Of a stretch of DNA of 46,630 bases, positions 24,662 through 35,249 are shown piece after piece. The translations under genes were made by a program, and so were the position numbers. Within the stretch, counting starts at the first letter, position 1, and each line of letters begins with the position of its first letter. The DNA lies in the NCBI RefSeq assembly GCF_001936595.1, contig NZ_MLBG01000021.1, positions 1 to 46,630 on the forward strand, read 5' to 3'. The notes under the pieces were generated by a model. That model worked only from the letters and a program-made list of their open reading frames with translations. It did no database searches and was not told where the DNA came from. Origin of the DNA: Desulfovibrio sp. DV (lineage in GTDB: Bacteria > Desulfobacterota > Desulfovibrionia > Desulfovibrionales > Desulfovibrionaceae).

Positions 24662-25201
24662 TTACTTTTTAAACGGCATTCCGAGCAGGTCGAGCATCAT
24701 TTTGCCCTCCTTGTCGGCACCGGCCGTTGTGACGATGGTGACGTTCATGCCCTTGACGTGTTCGACGCGGTCCACGTTGATTTCCGGGAAAATGCTGTGC
24801 TCCCGGATACCGAGGGTGAAGTTGCCGCGTCCGTCGAACCCGCGGTCAGGCACGCCGCGAAAGTCCCGAACCCGAGGCAGGGCAAAATTGATGAGTTTAT
24901 CCAGAAAATCCCACATCCGCTCCCGGCGAAGGGTCACACGGCACCCCACCGGCATGCCCTCCCGGAGCTTAAAGGCCGCGATGGACTTGCGGGCACGTGT
25001 GATCACGGCCTTCTGTCCAGCGATGGCAGTCAGCTCGACCACGGCTTCCTCGATGAGCTTGTTGTTATTGCTCGCCTCACCCAAACCCATGTTGAGCGAG
25101 ACAAAGGAAAGCCGGGGGATTTGCATGCTGGAGGTGTACCCGAACTCTTTTTTCAGATCCGGGGCTACCTTCTCGGCATAGATTTGTTCCAGGCGGGTCA
25201 T
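24662..25201 (-). CDS. rplE: 50S ribosomal protein L5
   Basis: 179 residues from the ATG at 25201 ([24 protein letters not shown]). Conserved blocks: [60 protein letters not shown] and [16 protein letters not shown]. Binds 5S rRNA and contacts P-site tRNA. It starts 17 nt after rplX. Confidence 0.98.
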   Translation of the reverse strand: MTRLEQIYAEKVAPDLKKEFGYTSSMQIPRLSFVSLNMGLGEASNNNKLIEEAVVELTAIAGQKAVITRARKSIAAFKLREGMPVGCRVTLRRERMWDFLDKLINFALPRVRDFRGVPDRGFDGRGNFTLGIREHSIFPEINVDRVEHVKGMNVTIVTTAGADKEGKMMLDLLGMPFKK

Positions 25202-25218
25202 ACCGTTTCCTTTTGACG

Positions 25219-25542
25219 CTAGGCGATTTCGTGGTTGCACTTCTTGCAGAAGCGCACCTTGGTGCCGTCAGCGGTGTATTTGTAGCCGACCTTGGCCGGC
25301 TTGGCGCAACCATCGCACAGAAGAGCCACATTGGAGATGTCCAGGGGCGATTCTTTTTCGATAATGCCGCCAGGGGTCTTGGCATAGGGGTTGGCCTTGG
25401 TGTGGCGCTTGACCATGTTCACCTTTTCCACCAGCACGGCATTGCGCTTGGGCAGGATCTTCAGGATCTTGCCCACTTTGCCCTTGTCCTTGCCGGTGGT
25501 GACCACCACCTTGTCATCTTTACGAATCCGATAGGTTTTCAT
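25219..25542 (-). CDS. rplX: 50S ribosomal protein L24 with C-terminal zinc-ribbon-like cysteines
   Basis: 107 residues. The KOW motif is at the N-terminus ([25 protein letters not shown]), followed by [26 protein letters not shown]. The C-terminal part has two Cys pairs (CDGC and CKKC, about 18 residues apart) able to bind zinc, absent from E. coli L24 (104 residues, no such pairs). L24 starts 50S assembly. Confidence 0.97.
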   Translation of the reverse strand: MKTYRIRKDDKVVVTTGKDKGKVGKILKILPKRNAVLVEKVNMVKRHTKANPYAKTPGGIIEKESPLDISNVALLCDGCAKPAKVGYKYTADGTKVRFCKKCNHEIA

Positions 25543-25571
25543 GTCGTCCTCGATGTGCGGGAACTGAAGCC

Positions 25572-25940
25572 CTAAAGGACTTCGGGAGCCAGCGACACGA
25601 TTTTCATGAAGTTTTTCTGCCGCAGTTCGCGCGCGACCGGTCCGAAGATACGGGTACCGACCGGCTCGAGGGAGGCCGACAGAAGCACGGCGGAATTGGA
25701 GTCGAACTTGATATAGGAACCGTCGGGCCGGCCGACTTCCTTCTTGGTCCGAACAACAACGGCCTTCATCACCGCGCCCTTCTTCACTTTGGAATTGGGC
25801 AGGGCGTCCTTAACCGACACGACGATGATGTCGCCCACCGAAGCGTACCGGCGGCGCGAGCCGCCAAGCACCTTGATGCAGCAGACTCGTTTCGCGCCGG
25901 AATTGTCCGCCACGTCGAGATTGGATTCAACCTGAATCAT
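25572..25940 (-). CDS. rplN: 50S ribosomal protein L14
   Basis: 122 residues, exactly the usual size: [46 protein letters not shown]... to [20 protein letters not shown]. Universal 50S protein that contacts 30S helix 44 and binds the silencing factor RsfS. Starts 9 nt after rpsQ. Confidence 0.98.
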   Translation of the reverse strand: MIQVESNLDVADNSGAKRVCCIKVLGGSRRRYASVGDIIVVSVKDALPNSKVKKGAVMKAVVVRTKKEVGRPDGSYIKFDSNSAVLLSASLEPVGTRIFGPVARELRQKNFMKIVSLAPEVL

Positions 25941-25949
25941 GTCGAGCTC

Positions 25950-26210
25950 CTAGACCGCTTTTTCCATGATTTTTTCAAGATGCCAGCGCTTGCGGGCGGA
26001 CAGCGGACGATGCTCGATGATGCTGACCGTATCCCCGATGCCGCAATCATTTTGCGGATCGTGCGCCATGAACTTCTTGCGGCGGCGGATGTACTTTTTG
26101 TACAGCGGATGCTTCACCAGGGTCTCGACCATGACCACGATAGTCTTGTCGGCCTTGTCGGAGACCACGACGCCGGTCAGCATCCGGCGATTGCTTTTAT
26201 GTTCTTCCAT
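25950..26210 (-). CDS. rpsQ: 30S ribosomal protein S17
   Basis: 86 residues. The OB-fold core RMLTGVVVSDKADKTIVVMVETLVKHPLYKKYIRRRKKFMAHDP and GDTVSIIEHRPLSARKRWHLEKIMEKAV are standard. Binds the 5' domain of 16S rRNA early in assembly. It follows rpmC by 12 nt. Confidence 0.98.
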   Translation of the reverse strand: MEEHKSNRRMLTGVVVSDKADKTIVVMVETLVKHPLYKKYIRRRKKFMAHDPQNDCGIGDTVSIIEHRPLSARKRWHLEKIMEKAV

Positions 26211-26222
26211 GGTGATCCCCGA

Positions 26223-26417
26223 TTAGCCTTGACGCTTCTTTTCGTTTTGCACCGTAAGGATGCGGGCAATGTTCTTGCGAACCTGACGCAGACGGTGCGT
26301 TTTTTCCAGCTGGGCCGTAGCGTGCTGGAAACGCAGCTTGAAGAGTTCCTCGCGGTTCTCGCCAAGCTTCTTGGACAGGGCCTCGATGTCGAGATCGCGC
26401 AGTTCAGTGGACTTCAT
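26223..26417 (-). CDS. rpmC: 50S ribosomal protein L29
   Basis: 64 residues from MKSTELRDLDIEALSKKLGENREELFKLRFQHATAQLEKTHRLRQVRKNIARILTV. The ATG at 26417 is 1 nt after the rplP stop; earlier in-frame codons lie within rplP. L29 is a helical hairpin next to the exit tunnel, a docking point for trigger factor and SRP. Confidence 0.97.
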   Translation of the reverse strand: MKSTELRDLDIEALSKKLGENREELFKLRFQHATAQLEKTHRLRQVRKNIARILTVQNEKKRQG

Positions 26418-26418
26418 G

Positions 26419-26832
26419 TTAGAAACCCTCCCTGACAACGATCTTGGTCTTGATGGGCAACTTGTGCTGGGCACGGGTCAGGGCCGCCTTGGCCGTGTCC
26501 ATGTCCACGCCTTTGATCTCGTAGAGCACGCGGCCGGGCTTGACCGGGGCAAACCAGCCGACCGGGGAGCCTTTGCCTTTGCCCTGACGGACTTCAGCCG
26601 GTTTCTCGGTGCGCACCCGGTCCGGGAAGACCCGGATCCAGACTTTGCCGCCGCGCTTGATGTGGCGCATGATGGCGACACGGGCGGCCTCGATCTGCTG
26701 GCTGGTGAGCTTGCCGTGCTCCATCGCCTTGATGCCGATTTCACCGAAGTCGATGCTGGCGCCACGAATGGCCGGACCGCGCAGGCGGCCCTTTTGCATC
26801 TTCCGGAATTTGGTTTTTTTGGGAGCCAACAT
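26419..26832 (-). CDS. rplP: 50S ribosomal protein L16
   Basis: 137 residues. Starts [19 protein letters not shown] and carries [48 protein letters not shown]16 organises the A-site tRNA region of the 50S subunit. Its ATG overlaps the rpsC stop by one base (TAATG). Confidence 0.98.
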   Translation of the reverse strand: MLAPKKTKFRKMQKGRLRGPAIRGASIDFGEIGIKAMEHGKLTSQQIEAARVAIMRHIKRGGKVWIRVFPDRVRTEKPAEVRQGKGKGSPVGWFAPVKPGRVLYEIKGVDMDTAKAALTRAQHKLPIKTKIVVREGF

Positions 26833-27473
26833 TACGCTTCCACCTCATGGTCCAAAATCTCGCCTTTGAAAATCCAGACCTTGACTCCGATGACGCCGTA
26901 GGTGGTCTTGGCGATGGCATAACCGTAATCAATGTCGGCGCGCAGGGTCTGCAGGGGCACCCGGCCGTCGCGGTACCACTCGGAGCGGGCGATTTCAGCT
27001 CCGGCCAGGCGGCCGGCGCAGGAAACCTTGATGCCTTCGGCTCCGAATTTGCGGGACAGGCCCACGGTGCGCTTCATGGCCCGGCGGAAGGCCACGCGGC
27101 GTTCGAGCTGCAGGGCGATGTTCTCGGCCACCAGCTGGGAATCGATCTCGGGACGGCGGATTTCATTGACCTCCACCGTGAACTCCCGACCGAAACGCTG
27201 CTTGAGGTCGCCGCGAACCTTTTCAATTTCCGTCCCCTTGCGGCCGATGACGATGCCGGGGCGGGCGGTGTGAATGATAAGTCGGATCTTGCCCCCGGCC
27301 CGCTCGATCTCGATCTTCGAGATGCCGGCGTGGTACAGGGTCTTTTTCACGAACTTACGGATATTGCTGTCCTCGAAGACAAACGCCGGGTAGTCCTTTT
27401 TGGAAAACCACCGGGAGAGCCAATTTTTGTTGTACCCGAGGCGAAATCCGTAGGGATGTACTTTCTGTCCCAT
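26832..27473 (-). CDS. rpsC: 30S ribosomal protein S3
   Basis: 213 residues. N-terminus [33 protein letters not shown]-type domain [25 protein letters not shown], and C-terminal [45 protein letters not shown]. Part of the mRNA entry site. Slightly shorter C-terminal tail than E. coli S3 (233). Confidence 0.98.
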   Translation of the reverse strand: MGQKVHPYGFRLGYNKNWLSRWFSKKDYPAFVFEDSNIRKFVKKTLYHAGISKIEIERAGGKIRLIIHTARPGIVIGRKGTEIEKVRGDLKQRFGREFTVEVNEIRRPEIDSQLVAENIALQLERRVAFRRAMKRTVGLSRKFGAEGIKVSCAGRLAGAEIARSEWYRDGRVPLQTLRADIDYGYAIAKTTYGVIGVKVWIFKGEILDHEVEA

Positions 27474-27482
27474 GTGTCGCTC

Positions 27483-27815
27483 CTAATTCTCGGCCACAAC
27501 AACGGTGATATGGCTCGTGCGCTTGACGATCCGGAAGGCGCGGCCCATGGAGCGGGTCATTATCCGCTTGTGGGTCGGCCCGGGATTGACGATCACCTGC
27601 TTGACCGTAAGGTTGTCGATATCCACCCCGGAAATCTGCTCGGCGTTGGCCACGGCCGAGTGGAGCACCTTGCCGATGATCTTGGCCGATTTCTTGGGGG
27701 TGAACTTCAGTATGTTCATGGCCTCCTCGACCGGGCGGCCGAGGATATTGGCTGCGACGAGCCGCGCCTTTTGGGGCGACACGCGGATGTATCTGGCGAT
27801 GGCTTTTGCTTCCAT
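27483..27815 (-). CDS. rplV: 50S ribosomal protein L22
   Basis: 110 residues. Start MEAKAIARYIRVSPQKARLVAANILGRPVEEAMNIL; the hairpin loop GPTHKRIMTRSMGRAFRIVKRTSHITVVV lines the exit tunnel, where changes confer macrolide resistance; nothing unusual is seen there. Ten nt before rpsC. Confidence 0.98.
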   Translation of the reverse strand: MEAKAIARYIRVSPQKARLVAANILGRPVEEAMNILKFTPKKSAKIIGKVLHSAVANAEQISGVDIDNLTVKQVIVNPGPTHKRIMTRSMGRAFRIVKRTSHITVVVAEN

Positions 27816-27845
27816 GGTTTTGTCCCGACGGGGTACGCTCCCCGA

Positions 27846-28127
27846 CTACTTTTTCACTTTGCTTTTCTTGTCCGCGGCATGGCCGTGGAAGGTCCGCGTG
27901 GGGGCAAACTCGCCGAGTTTGTGGCCGACCATGTTCTCGGAAACAAAAACCGGAATGAACTTCTTCCCGTTGTGCACGGCAAACGTCAGTCCCACCATCT
28001 CAGGCAGGATCATGGACCGACGGGACCAGGTTTTGATCACGCGCCGATCTTTGTTCTCCAGGGCGTAGGCGACCTTCTTCTCAAGGTGATCGTCCACGAA
28101 CGGACCTTTTTTGAGCGACCGAGGCAT
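27846..28127 (-). CDS. rpsS: 30S ribosomal protein S19
   Basis: 93 residues: [80 protein letters not shown]. Head protein of the 30S subunit that forms a complex with S13. Normal length, 12 nt after rplB. Confidence 0.98.
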
Positions 28128-28139
28128 AGGCGTTTCCTC

Positions 28140-28970
28140 TTACTTTTGTCCGCGCCGCTTGACGATAAGCTTGGACGAGGGCTTTTTCTTGTTGCGGGTC
28201 TTGTAGCCCTTGGTCGGCTTACCCCACGGAGTGACCGGGTGACGGCCGCCAGAGCTCTTGCCCTCGCCGCCGCCGAGGGGATGGTCGACCGGGTTCATGG
28301 CCACGCCGCGAACCTTGGGGCGGTTGCCAAGCCAGCGGTTGCGCCCGGCCTTGCCGATGGAGATGTTCTCGTGCATCACGTTGCCGACCTGGCCGACCGT
28401 GGCCAGGCAGGTGGCCAGCACGTTGCGGACTTCGCCCGAGGGCAGACGAAGCAGCGCGTACTTGCCTTCCTTGGCCACGAGCTGGGCGTAGGTGCCGGCA
28501 GCCCGGCACATCTGACCGCCGCGGCCAGGATTGAGCTCAATGTTGTGCAACAGGGTACCGACCGGGATCTTTTTGAGCTGCAGGGCATTGCCGGGCTTGA
28601 TGTCAGCGCCGTCGCCGGCCGTGATCATATCGCCGACCTTGATCCCAACCGGTGCCAAAATGTAACGTTTCTCACCGTCAGCGTAATGTAAAAGCGCAAT
28701 TCGGGCGCTACGGTTCGGGTCATACTCCACAGAGAAGACCTTGGCCGGAATGGCGAACTTGTCACGCTTGAAGTCGATGATACGGTACAGGCGCTTGTTG
28801 CCGCCGCCCCGCCGACGCGAGGTGATCCGGCCGTAACAGTTGCGGCCGGAGGCATGCGGCAGGCCTTCGCACAAGGACTTTTCAGGCTCGGTCCGGGTGA
28901 TTTCCTCGAAGGTCGAGACCGTCTGGAACCGGCGGCCGGCCGACGTGGGCTTAAGCTTGCGGATGGACAT
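28140..28970 (-). CDS. rplB: 50S ribosomal protein L2
   Basis: 276 residues. Conserved segments include [30 protein letters not shown], the SH3-like core and the peptidyl-transferase-proximal [36 protein letters not shown] with the conserved His of the family. Needed for subunit joining and peptide-bond formation. Two nt from rplW. Confidence 0.98.
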   Translation of the reverse strand: MSIRKLKPTSAGRRFQTVSTFEEITRTEPEKSLCEGLPHASGRNCYGRITSRRRGGGNKRLYRIIDFKRDKFAIPAKVFSVEYDPNRSARIALLHYADGEKRYILAPVGIKVGDMITAGDGADIKPGNALQLKKIPVGTLLHNIELNPGRGGQMCRAAGTYAQLVAKEGKYALLRLPSGEVRNVLATCLATVGQVGNVMHENISIGKAGRNRWLGNRPKVRGVAMNPVDHPLGGGEGKSSGGRHPVTPWGKPTKGYKTRNKKKPSSKLIVKRRGQK

Positions 28971-28972
28971 GT

Positions 28973-29263
28973 CTAAACCCCTTCGAAGAACTCAATTTTG
29001 TCGCCCTGGGCCAGGGTCACATAGGCTTTCTTGTAGCCGGCGATACGGCCGGTCACACGACCCATGCGGGAGCGGGCGAGGCTACGGTGCTTGACAACGC
29101 GCACACCGGTCACCGTCACCGAAAACGCCTTGGCCACGGCCTTGGCGATTTCGATCTTGTTGGCGTCGGGATGGACGAAAAAAACCACCTGGTTGGCGGC
29201 GTCCTTCACCATCGTGGCCTTCTCGGAAATGACGGGCCGTAAAAGGATGCTAGCGTATTCCAT
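28973..29263 (-). CDS. rplW: 50S ribosomal protein L23
   Basis: 96 residues from the ATG at 29263 ([18 protein letters not shown]). SD AGGAGAGG is 7 nt away; an in-frame TTG two codons earlier sits too close to it. The gene overlaps the end of rplD by 14 nt. L23 stands at the exit tunnel and docks trigger factor and SRP. Other landmarks: [21 protein letters not shown] and [20 protein letters not shown]. Confidence 0.96.
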   Translation of the reverse strand: MEYASILLRPVISEKATMVKDAANQVVFFVHPDANKIEIAKAVAKAFSVTVTGVRVVKHRSLARSRMGRVTGRIAGYKKAYVTLAQGDKIEFFEGV

Positions 29264-29882
29264 AACCAAGCCTCTCCTGAACCTTGAGCGCCGCGTCCTT
29301 GAACATGATCACATGATCGTACAAAAGCACGTCATAGACGTTGAGCATGTCCTGGCGGATGACCTTGATGCCGGGAATATTCCTGGCGGAAAGCTCGAGA
29401 TTGTTATCCGAATCAGGCAGGACAATCAAGGCTTTTCTCAAACCGAAATCCGAAACCACCTTGACCATCTGCTTGGTCTTGACTTCAGGGAAGGTGATGG
29501 CGTCCACCAGGACCAGCTGGTCGTCGCCGAGCTTGGCCGAAAGCGCCATGCGCATGGCCAGCTGGCGGACCTTCCGGTTCACCTTGAAGGTGTAGTCCCG
29601 GGGCTGGGGTCCGTGGACCACCGCGCCACCGCGCCACAGCGGGGAGCGGGTGGAGCCGGCGCGGGCCCGGCCGGTGCCCTTCTGGCGCCAGGGCTTGCGG
29701 CCACCGCCGCGCACGAAGGCGCGGGTCTTGACGGAATGGGTACCGGCACGTTTGGCGGCCAACTGGGCGCGCACCACCAGATGCAGCAGTTCAGGCTGCA
29801 CCTCGACTTCAAAAACCTCGGGTGCCAGATCGACCGTGCCGATTTCCTGGAAGCCCTGGTTGTACAGTTTCACATTTGCCAT
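29250..29882 (-). CDS. rplD: 50S ribosomal protein L4
   Basis: 210 residues. The tunnel loop RAFVRGGGRKPWRQKGTGRARAGSTRSPLWRGGAVVHGP is intact. In E. coli L4 represses the S10 operon by binding the leader before rpsJ; here only 4 nt lie between tuf and rpsJ, so such a leader cannot exist at that place. Eleven nt after rplC. Confidence 0.98.
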   Translation of the reverse strand: MANVKLYNQGFQEIGTVDLAPEVFEVEVQPELLHLVVRAQLAAKRAGTHSVKTRAFVRGGGRKPWRQKGTGRARAGSTRSPLWRGGAVVHGPQPRDYTFKVNRKVRQLAMRMALSAKLGDDQLVLVDAITFPEVKTKQMVKVVSDFGLRKALIVLPDSDNNLELSARNIPGIKVIRQDMLNVYDVLLYDHVIMFKDAALKVQERLGYGIR

Positions 29883-29893
29883 GGCTTACCCCG

Positions 29894-30526
29894 TTATCCC
29901 TGCTTGCGGACCACGACCACGCCATTGCGCGGGCCGGGTACCTGACCCTTGACCAGGATCAGATTCATTTCGGGGCGAACGTCGACCACGAGCAGGCTCG
30001 GCACGGTAACCGTGCGCGCACCCATGTGGCCAGCCATTTTCTTGCCCTTCATGACCTTGCCCGGCTCGGTGTTGTGACCGATGGAACCGCCGGAGCGATG
30101 GGCCTTTTCCGTTCCGTGGGTCTTTTTGAGACCCGAGAAGTTCCAGCGTTTCATAACGCCGGCAAAGCCCTTGCCGATGGAGGTGCCGGTGACCTTGACG
30201 ATCTCGCCCGGGGCGAAGATGTCAACCGTCACGTCCATGCCCTGCTCAAACGGCACGGGGCCGTCCAGGCGGATTTCCTTGAGCACCCGGAAGAAGCCGC
30301 GAGCGGCCTTGTCCAGGTGGCCCTTCATGGGCTTGTTGACCTTGCGTTCCGGGATCTCGTCGAACCCGATCTGCATGGCGTTGTACCCGTCGGTCTCCAG
30401 GTTCTTGACCTGGGTGACGGGGCAGGGTCCGGCCTGAATAACGGTGACCGGAATGATTGAGCCGTCGTCGCCGAAAATCCGGGTCATGCCCAGTTTCCGG
30501 CCGAGAATTCCAAGCGTGGCAGCCAT
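29894..30526 (-). CDS. rplC: 50S ribosomal protein L3
   Basis: 210 residues. [42 protein letters not shown] opens the first beta-barrel; the W-finger extension [44 protein letters not shown] reaches the peptidyl transferase centre. Early assembly protein. Twelve nt after rpsJ. Confidence 0.98.
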   Translation of the reverse strand: MAATLGILGRKLGMTRIFGDDGSIIPVTVIQAGPCPVTQVKNLETDGYNAMQIGFDEIPERKVNKPMKGHLDKAARGFFRVLKEIRLDGPVPFEQGMDVTVDIFAPGEIVKVTGTSIGKGFAGVMKRWNFSGLKKTHGTEKAHRSGGSIGHNTEPGKVMKGKKMAGHMGARTVTVPSLLVVDVRPEMNLILVKGQVPGPRNGVVVVRKQG

Positions 30527-30538
30527 GCCAACCCTTCC

Positions 30539-30856
30539 TTAGAGCTTGATTTCCACGTCAACACCGGCAGGAAGGCTCAGTTTCCCGAGCGCATCCACGG
30601 TTTGCTGCGTGGGCTCCATAATGTCCAGGAGACGTTTGTGAACCCGCATCTCGAACTGTTCACGGGACTTTTTGTCCACGTGCACTGAGCGGTTGACCGT
30701 GACCTTGTGAATATCCGTGGGCAACGGGATGGGTCCGGCAACGCCGGCTCCGGTGTTGCGGGCGGTATCCACGATCTCGGCCACCGCTTTGTCCAGGATG
30801 CGGTAGTCGTAGGCCTTCAGTTTGATACGAATGCGATCATTTTGCATGGAAACCAT
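30539..30856 (-). CDS. rpsJ: 30S ribosomal protein S10
   Basis: 105 residues from the ATG at 30856 ([25 protein letters not shown]), which has GGAG seven nt upstream; the internal ATG at 30847 would match the E. coli start MQN but has no SD. Only 4 nt separate it from the tuf stop, so the str and S10 parts are one transcript. S10 is also the NusG partner that couples translation to transcription and the NusE factor of antitermination. Confidence 0.96.
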   Translation of the reverse strand: MVSMQNDRIRIKLKAYDYRILDKAVAEIVDTARNTGAGVAGPIPLPTDIHKVTVNRSVHVDKKSREQFEMRVHKRLLDIMEPTQQTVDALGKLSLPAGVDVEIKL

Positions 30857-30860
30857 GATA

Positions 30861-32054
30861 TTACTCCACAATCTCCGACACGACACCCGCGCCGACGGTG
30901 CGGCCGCCTTCGCGAATGGCGAAGCGCAGGCCCTTTTCCATGGCGATGGGGGCGATCAGTTCCACGTTGAAGGTGGCGTTATCGCCCGGCATAACCATTT
31001 CCACACCCTCGTCCAGGGTAACCACGCCGGTGATGTCCGTGGTACGGAAGTAGAACTGGGGACGGTAGCCGGTGAAAAACGGGGTGTGACGTCCGCCTTC
31101 TTCCTTGTTGAGAACGTACACCTCGGCCTTGAACTTCCGATGCGGGGTAATGGAACCCGGCTTGGCCAGGACCTGTCCCCGCTCGACATCATCGCGCTTG
31201 ACGCCGCGCAAAAGGACACCCACGTTGTCGCCGGCCTGACCCTGATCCAGGATCTTGCGGAACATTTCAACGCCGGTGCAGGTCGTCTTGACGGTGTCCT
31301 TGATGCCGATAATGGCCACTTCGTCGCCAATCGTGACGATGCCGCGCTCCACCCGGCCGGTCACGACCGTGCCGCGTCCGGAGATGGAGAACACGTCTTC
31401 GATGGGCATGAGAAACGGCTTGTCAATGTCCCGCTTGGGCTCGGGAATGAAGCTGTCGCAAGCATCGAGCAGCTCGAAGATCGGAGCGGCGTCGGGGCTC
31501 TTGATGTCGGCCGCTTCCAGAGCCTTGAGCGCCGAACCCTTGATGACCGGAATGTTGTCGCCGTCAAAGCCGTACTTGGAAAGCAGCTCGCGCACTTCCA
31601 GTTCGACCAGCTCCAGCAGTTCCGGGTCGTCAACCAGGTCCACTTTATTCATGAACACGACCAACTGGGGCACACCGACCTGACGGGCGAGCAGGATGTG
31701 CTCACGGGTCTGGGGCATGGGACCGTCGGTGGCGGCGACAACGATGATGCCGCCGTCCATCTGGGCCGCGCCAGTGATCATGTTTTTGATGTAGTCGGCG
31801 TGACCAGGGCAGTCGACGTGGGCATAGTGCCGCTTGTCGGTCTGATATTCGACGTGGGCCGTGGCGATGGTGATGCCGCGTTCCTTTTCTTCCGGCGCCT
31901 TGTCGATCTGATCGAAGGGAATGTACTCGCCAAAGCCCTTCATGCTGGCCAGCCGTGTGATGGCCGCGGTCAGCGTGGTCTTGCCGTGGTCGATGTGACC
32001 GATGGTGCCGATATTGACGTGCGGCTTGTTGCGTTCAAATTTCGCCTTGCCCAT
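30861..32054 (-). CDS. tuf: Elongation factor Tu
   Basis: 397 residues. Delivers aminoacyl-tRNA to the ribosome as a GTP complex. G1 GHIDHGKTT (about 19-27), switch [17 protein letters not shown]3 DCPGHADY, G4 NKVD and G5 SALKAL are intact; domains 2 and 3 follow. It lies between fusA and rpsJ, the E. coli tufA-like position. No second tuf copy is in the window. Confidence 0.98.
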   Translation of the reverse strand: MGKAKFERNKPHVNIGTIGHIDHGKTTLTAAITRLASMKGFGEYIPFDQIDKAPEEKERGITIATAHVEYQTDKRHYAHVDCPGHADYIKNMITGAAQMDGGIIVVAATDGPMPQTREHILLARQVGVPQLVVFMNKVDLVDDPELLELVELEVRELLSKYGFDGDNIPVIKGSALKALEAADIKSPDAAPIFELLDACDSFIPEPKRDIDKPFLMPIEDVFSISGRGTVVTGRVERGIVTIGDEVAIIGIKDTVKTTCTGVEMFRKILDQGQAGDNVGVLLRGVKRDDVERGQVLAKPGSITPHRKFKAEVYVLNKEEGGRHTPFFTGYRPQFYFRTTDITGVVTLDEGVEMVMPGDNATFNVELIAPIAMEKGLRFAIREGGRTVGAGVVSEIVE

Positions 32055-32123
32055 AGGGTCCCCCTGGAACTTCCGCGCTTGCGGGTCTTCGTTTTGGCGT
32101 CCTCGCCCGAAACGCTGCGGGCG

Positions 32124-34196
32124 TTATTTCTTCTTCATTATCTCTTCGGCCAGACTGGCCGGAACACGCTCATAATGGTCAAAGATCATGGTGAAGGTGG
32201 CGCGGCCCTGGGATTTGGAACGCAAATCCGTGGCGTAGCCGAACATGGCGGACAGGGGGACATTGGCCGTAATGACCTGGGCCCCGGCCCGTGATTCCAT
32301 GCGGGCGATGCGTCCGCGCCGTCCGTTTAAGTCACCCATGATGTCGCCCATGTATTCGTCGGGCGTGACCACTTCAACCGCCATGATCGGTTCCAACAGC
32401 ACAGGCGAGGCCTTGCTCACAGCTTCCTTGAAGCACTGGGAGCCGCAGATGAAAAACGCCTGTTCCGAGGAGTCCACTTCGTGGAAGGAACCGAAAACCA
32501 GCTTGACCCGAATGTCCACCAGGGGGAATCCGGCCATCACGCCGCCTTTGAGGGCATTCTGAATGCCCTTGTCAACGGCCGGGATGTATTCCTTGGGGAT
32601 GATGCCGCCCGTGATGTCGTTGACGAATTCGTAGCCGCCGTCTTCCTTCGGCTCGATTTCGAGAACGACGTGGCCGTACTGGCCGCGACCGCCGGTCTGC
32701 TTGACGTAGCGCAGATCGTTTTTGACCGCCTTGGTGATGGTCTCGCGGTAGGCAACCTGGGGCTGGCCGACGTTGGCGTTGACGCCGAATTCGCGCATGA
32801 GGCGGTCGACGATGATTTCCAGGTGCAGCTCGCCCATGCCGGCGATCAGGGTCTGCCCGGATTCTTCATCGGACTTCACACGGAACGACGGGTCTTCCTT
32901 GGTCAGCTTGCCCAGCGCCTGGGACAGGGCATCGCGGTCGGCCTTGGTCTTGGGCTCGATGGCAACTTCGATGACCGGCTCGGGGATGTCGAGGGACTCC
33001 AGGGCGACGGGGCGGTTTTCCGCACACAGGGTGTCGCCGGTGGAGGTGATCTTCATGCCCACGGCCGCCACGATGTCGCCGGCTTCCGCGCACTTTATCT
33101 CTTCGCGCTTGTTGGCGTGCATCTTGAGCAGACGGCCGACGCGTTCCTTTTTGCCGGTGTTGGCATTAAGGACGGTCATGCCGGACTCAATGGTGCCGGA
33201 ATACAGGCGCAGGAAGGTCAGGTGACCGATAAACGGATCGCTCATGAGCTTAAACGCCAGAGCGGCCAGGGGCAGCTTGGGGTCGCATGGGCACTCGATG
33301 GGCGTTTCCTTGTGGTCGGGATCGTAGCCGACCATGGCCGGGATGTCCGACGGCGAGGGCAGGAAATCGACCACGGCATCGAGCAGGGGCTGCACGCCCT
33401 TGTTCTTGAATGCCGAGCCGCACAGCACCGGGCAGATCGACAGGGCAATGGTGGCCTTGCGAATGCCGGCGATGATTTCCTCCGGGGTCAGCTCTTCCCC
33501 GGCCAGATACTTTTCCATCAAGGTTTCGTCTTCTTCGGCAATGGCCTCGAGCATCTGCAGGCGCCACTCTTCGTAGAGATCCAGCATGTTCTCGGGGATT
33601 TCGCCGGTGACGTATTCCTTGCCCTGGGTGGCATCGTCAAAGATCAGGGCCTTGCCGTGGATCATGTCGATGACGCCAAGGAAGTTGTCTTCGGAACCGA
33701 TGGGCAGCTGCAACGGCACGGGCTTGGCGCCCAGGCGGTCGCGGATCATATCCACACAGCGGAAGAAGTCGGCGCCGGTGCGGTCCATCTTGTTGACGAA
33801 ACTCATGCGCGGAACGCGATACCGCTCGGCCTGACGCCAAACCGTTTCCGTCTGCGGTTCGACGCCGGCAACGGCGTCGAAGACGGCCACAGCGCCGTCA
33901 AGGACGCGAAGGGAACGCTCGACCTCGATGGTGAAATCCACGTGGCCGGGCGTATCGATGATGTTGATGCGGTGATCGCGCCAGTAGCAGGTGGTGGCAG
34001 CGGAAGTGATGGTAATTCCGCGCTCCTGTTCCTGAACCATCCAGTCCATGGTGGCCTGGCCGTCATGCACTTCGCCAATTTTGTGCGACACCCCGGTGTA
34101 AAAAAGAATACGTTCCGTGGTGGTCGTCTTTCCGGCGTCAATATGGGCCATGATGCCGATATTGCGCTGCCGCTCTATGGGTACGGTCCGAGACAC
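32124..34196 (-). CDS. fusA: Elongation factor G
   Basis: 690 residues, full length with all five domains. G1 [20 protein letters not shown]3 [24 protein letters not shown]4 NKMD. Domain IV (about 480-600, [44 protein letters not shown]) and the C-terminal [28 protein letters not shown] are those of a translocase EF-G rather than a paralogue such as FusB-type or EF-G2. Between rpsG and tuf, 19 nt after rpsG. Confidence 0.98.
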   Translation of the reverse strand: MSRTVPIERQRNIGIMAHIDAGKTTTTERILFYTGVSHKIGEVHDGQATMDWMVQEQERGITITSAATTCYWRDHRINIIDTPGHVDFTIEVERSLRVLDGAVAVFDAVAGVEPQTETVWRQAERYRVPRMSFVNKMDRTGADFFRCVDMIRDRLGAKPVPLQLPIGSEDNFLGVIDMIHGKALIFDDATQGKEYVTGEIPENMLDLYEEWRLQMLEAIAEEDETLMEKYLAGEELTPEEIIAGIRKATIALSICPVLCGSAFKNKGVQPLLDAVVDFLPSPSDIPAMVGYDPDHKETPIECPCDPKLPLAALAFKLMSDPFIGHLTFLRLYSGTIESGMTVLNANTGKKERVGRLLKMHANKREEIKCAEAGDIVAAVGMKITSTGDTLCAENRPVALESLDIPEPVIEVAIEPKTKADRDALSQALGKLTKEDPSFRVKSDEESGQTLIAGMGELHLEIIVDRLMREFGVNANVGQPQVAYRETITKAVKNDLRYVKQTGGRGQYGHVVLEIEPKEDGGYEFVNDITGGIIPKEYIPAVDKGIQNALKGGVMAGFPLVDIRVKLVFGSFHEVDSSEQAFFICGSQCFKEAVSKASPVLLEPIMAVEVVTPDEYMGDIMGDLNGRRGRIARMESRAGAQVITANVPLSAMFGYATDLRSKSQGRATFTMIFDHYERVPASLAEEIMKKK

Positions 34197-34215
34197 GACG
34201 ATATCCTTTAGGCGA

Positions 34216-34686
34216 CTACCACCGGTAATGGGCGAACGCTTTGTTAGCGTCGGCCATGCGGTGCGTATCCTCTTTCTTTTTCACGGCGCCGCCGCGATTA
34301 TTATAGGCGTCCAGAAGCTCGCCCGACAATTTGTCTGCCATGCCCTTTTCGCCGCGGGCCCGGGCCTGATTGATCAGCCAACGCAGAGCCAGGGTGACCT
34401 GGCGTTCGGGGCGCACTTCCATGGGAACCTGGTAGGTGGCGCCGCCGACCCGGCGGGGCTTGACTTCCATGTGCGGCTTGACGTTGCCGATGGCCTTTTC
34501 AAAAGCCTTCAGCGGATCTTCGCCGGACTTGTCGGCCAGAACGTCCACGGCCTGGTAAAACAGGTTTTCGGCCACGCCTTTTTTCCCATCGTGCATGAGC
34601 CGATTGATGAACTTGGTCATCAGATGGCTGCCGTACTTGGGATCGGGCAGCACAGACCTTTTGGAAACTGGACCTTTACGCGGCAT
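34216..34686 (-). CDS. rpsG: 30S ribosomal protein S7
   Basis: 156 residues. [44 protein letters not shown] and [45 protein letters not shown] are standard; the C-terminus ends AHYRW. Nucleates assembly of the 30S head and in E. coli represses the str operon between rpsL and rpsG; the 21-nt gap here is too short for that structure. Confidence 0.98.
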   Translation of the reverse strand: MPRKGPVSKRSVLPDPKYGSHLMTKFINRLMHDGKKGVAENLFYQAVDVLADKSGEDPLKAFEKAIGNVKPHMEVKPRRVGGATYQVPMEVRPERQVTLALRWLINQARARGEKGMADKLSGELLDAYNNRGGAVKKKEDTHRMADANKAFAHYRW

Positions 34687-34707
34687 ACGCGTCTCCTTGC
34701 ACCGAAA

Positions 34708-35079
34708 TTACTTGGGTCGCTTGGCGCCGTACTTGGAACGGCTCTGGCGGCGATCAGACACGCCGGACGTATCGAGCGTTCCACGGATGATATGGTACCG
34801 AACACCGGGAAGATCTTTTACGCGGCCGCCCCGGATCATAACTACCGAGTGCTCTTGCAGGTTGTGGCCTTCGCCCGGGATGTAGGAAGTCACCTCGATA
34901 CCGTTGGTCAGGCGCACACGGGCGACCTTACGCAAGGCCGAGTTCGGCTTTTTGGGCGTGGTGGTGTACACACGGGTGCACACGCCCCGGCGCTGCGGGC
35001 AGGCCTGCAGGGCCGGCGTCTTGCGCCGCTTGGACACTTTAGCCCGTTCCTTGCGGATGAGCTGGTTGATCGTGGGCAT
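34708..35079 (-). CDS. rpsL: 30S ribosomal protein S12
   Basis: 123 residues from [37 protein letters not shown]. The decoding-centre loops [13 protein letters not shown] and [13 protein letters not shown] have the wild-type lysines, so the sequence predicts streptomycin sensitivity at this gene. First gene of the ribosomal superoperon; the sigma-70 type promoter lies 46-74 nt upstream of the ATG. Confidence 0.98.
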   Translation of the reverse strand: MPTINQLIRKERAKVSKRRKTPALQACPQRRGVCTRVYTTTPKKPNSALRKVARVRLTNGIEVTSYIPGEGHNLQEHSVVMIRGGRVKDLPGVRYHIIRGTLDTSGVSDRRQSRSKYGAKRPK

Positions 35080-35124
35080 AGCCGTCTCCGTTCGAAAAAT
35101 CGTAGTGTATGGCAAAGACAGAGG

Positions 35125-35153
35125 CCTATAGACCCACTGACACGCTATGTCAA
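35125..35153 (-). promoter_or_regulatory. Sigma-70 type promoter of the str-S10-spc-alpha superoperon
   Basis: On the minus strand: a perfect -35 TTGACA (35153-35148), 17-nt spacer, -10 TATAGG (35130-35125). Expected start about 35117, giving a leader of about 38 nt to rpsL. Confidence 0.75.
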
Positions 35154-35175
35154 GCCGCAATGGGGTTGGCCTCGG

Positions 35176-35215
35176 AAAAAAACTGACCCCCCCACCCGGT
35201 GCGGGCGGGAGGGTC
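35176..35215 (-). terminator. Terminator of the outer-membrane protein gene
   Basis: On the minus strand two 14-nt arms (35215-35202 and 35198-35185; GACCCTCCCGCCCG with CGGGTGGGGGGGTC) pair with two G-U wobbles around a 3-nt loop, followed by TTTTTTT. Confidence 0.75.
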
Positions 35216-35249
35216 TTATCCTCTACACGAGTTTGAAACGCTTGTCAGC

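Noticed and set aside
32481-34211. 576-codon plus-strand open frame opposite fusA
   Set aside because: Antisense to a highly conserved full-length EF-G; no start signals.
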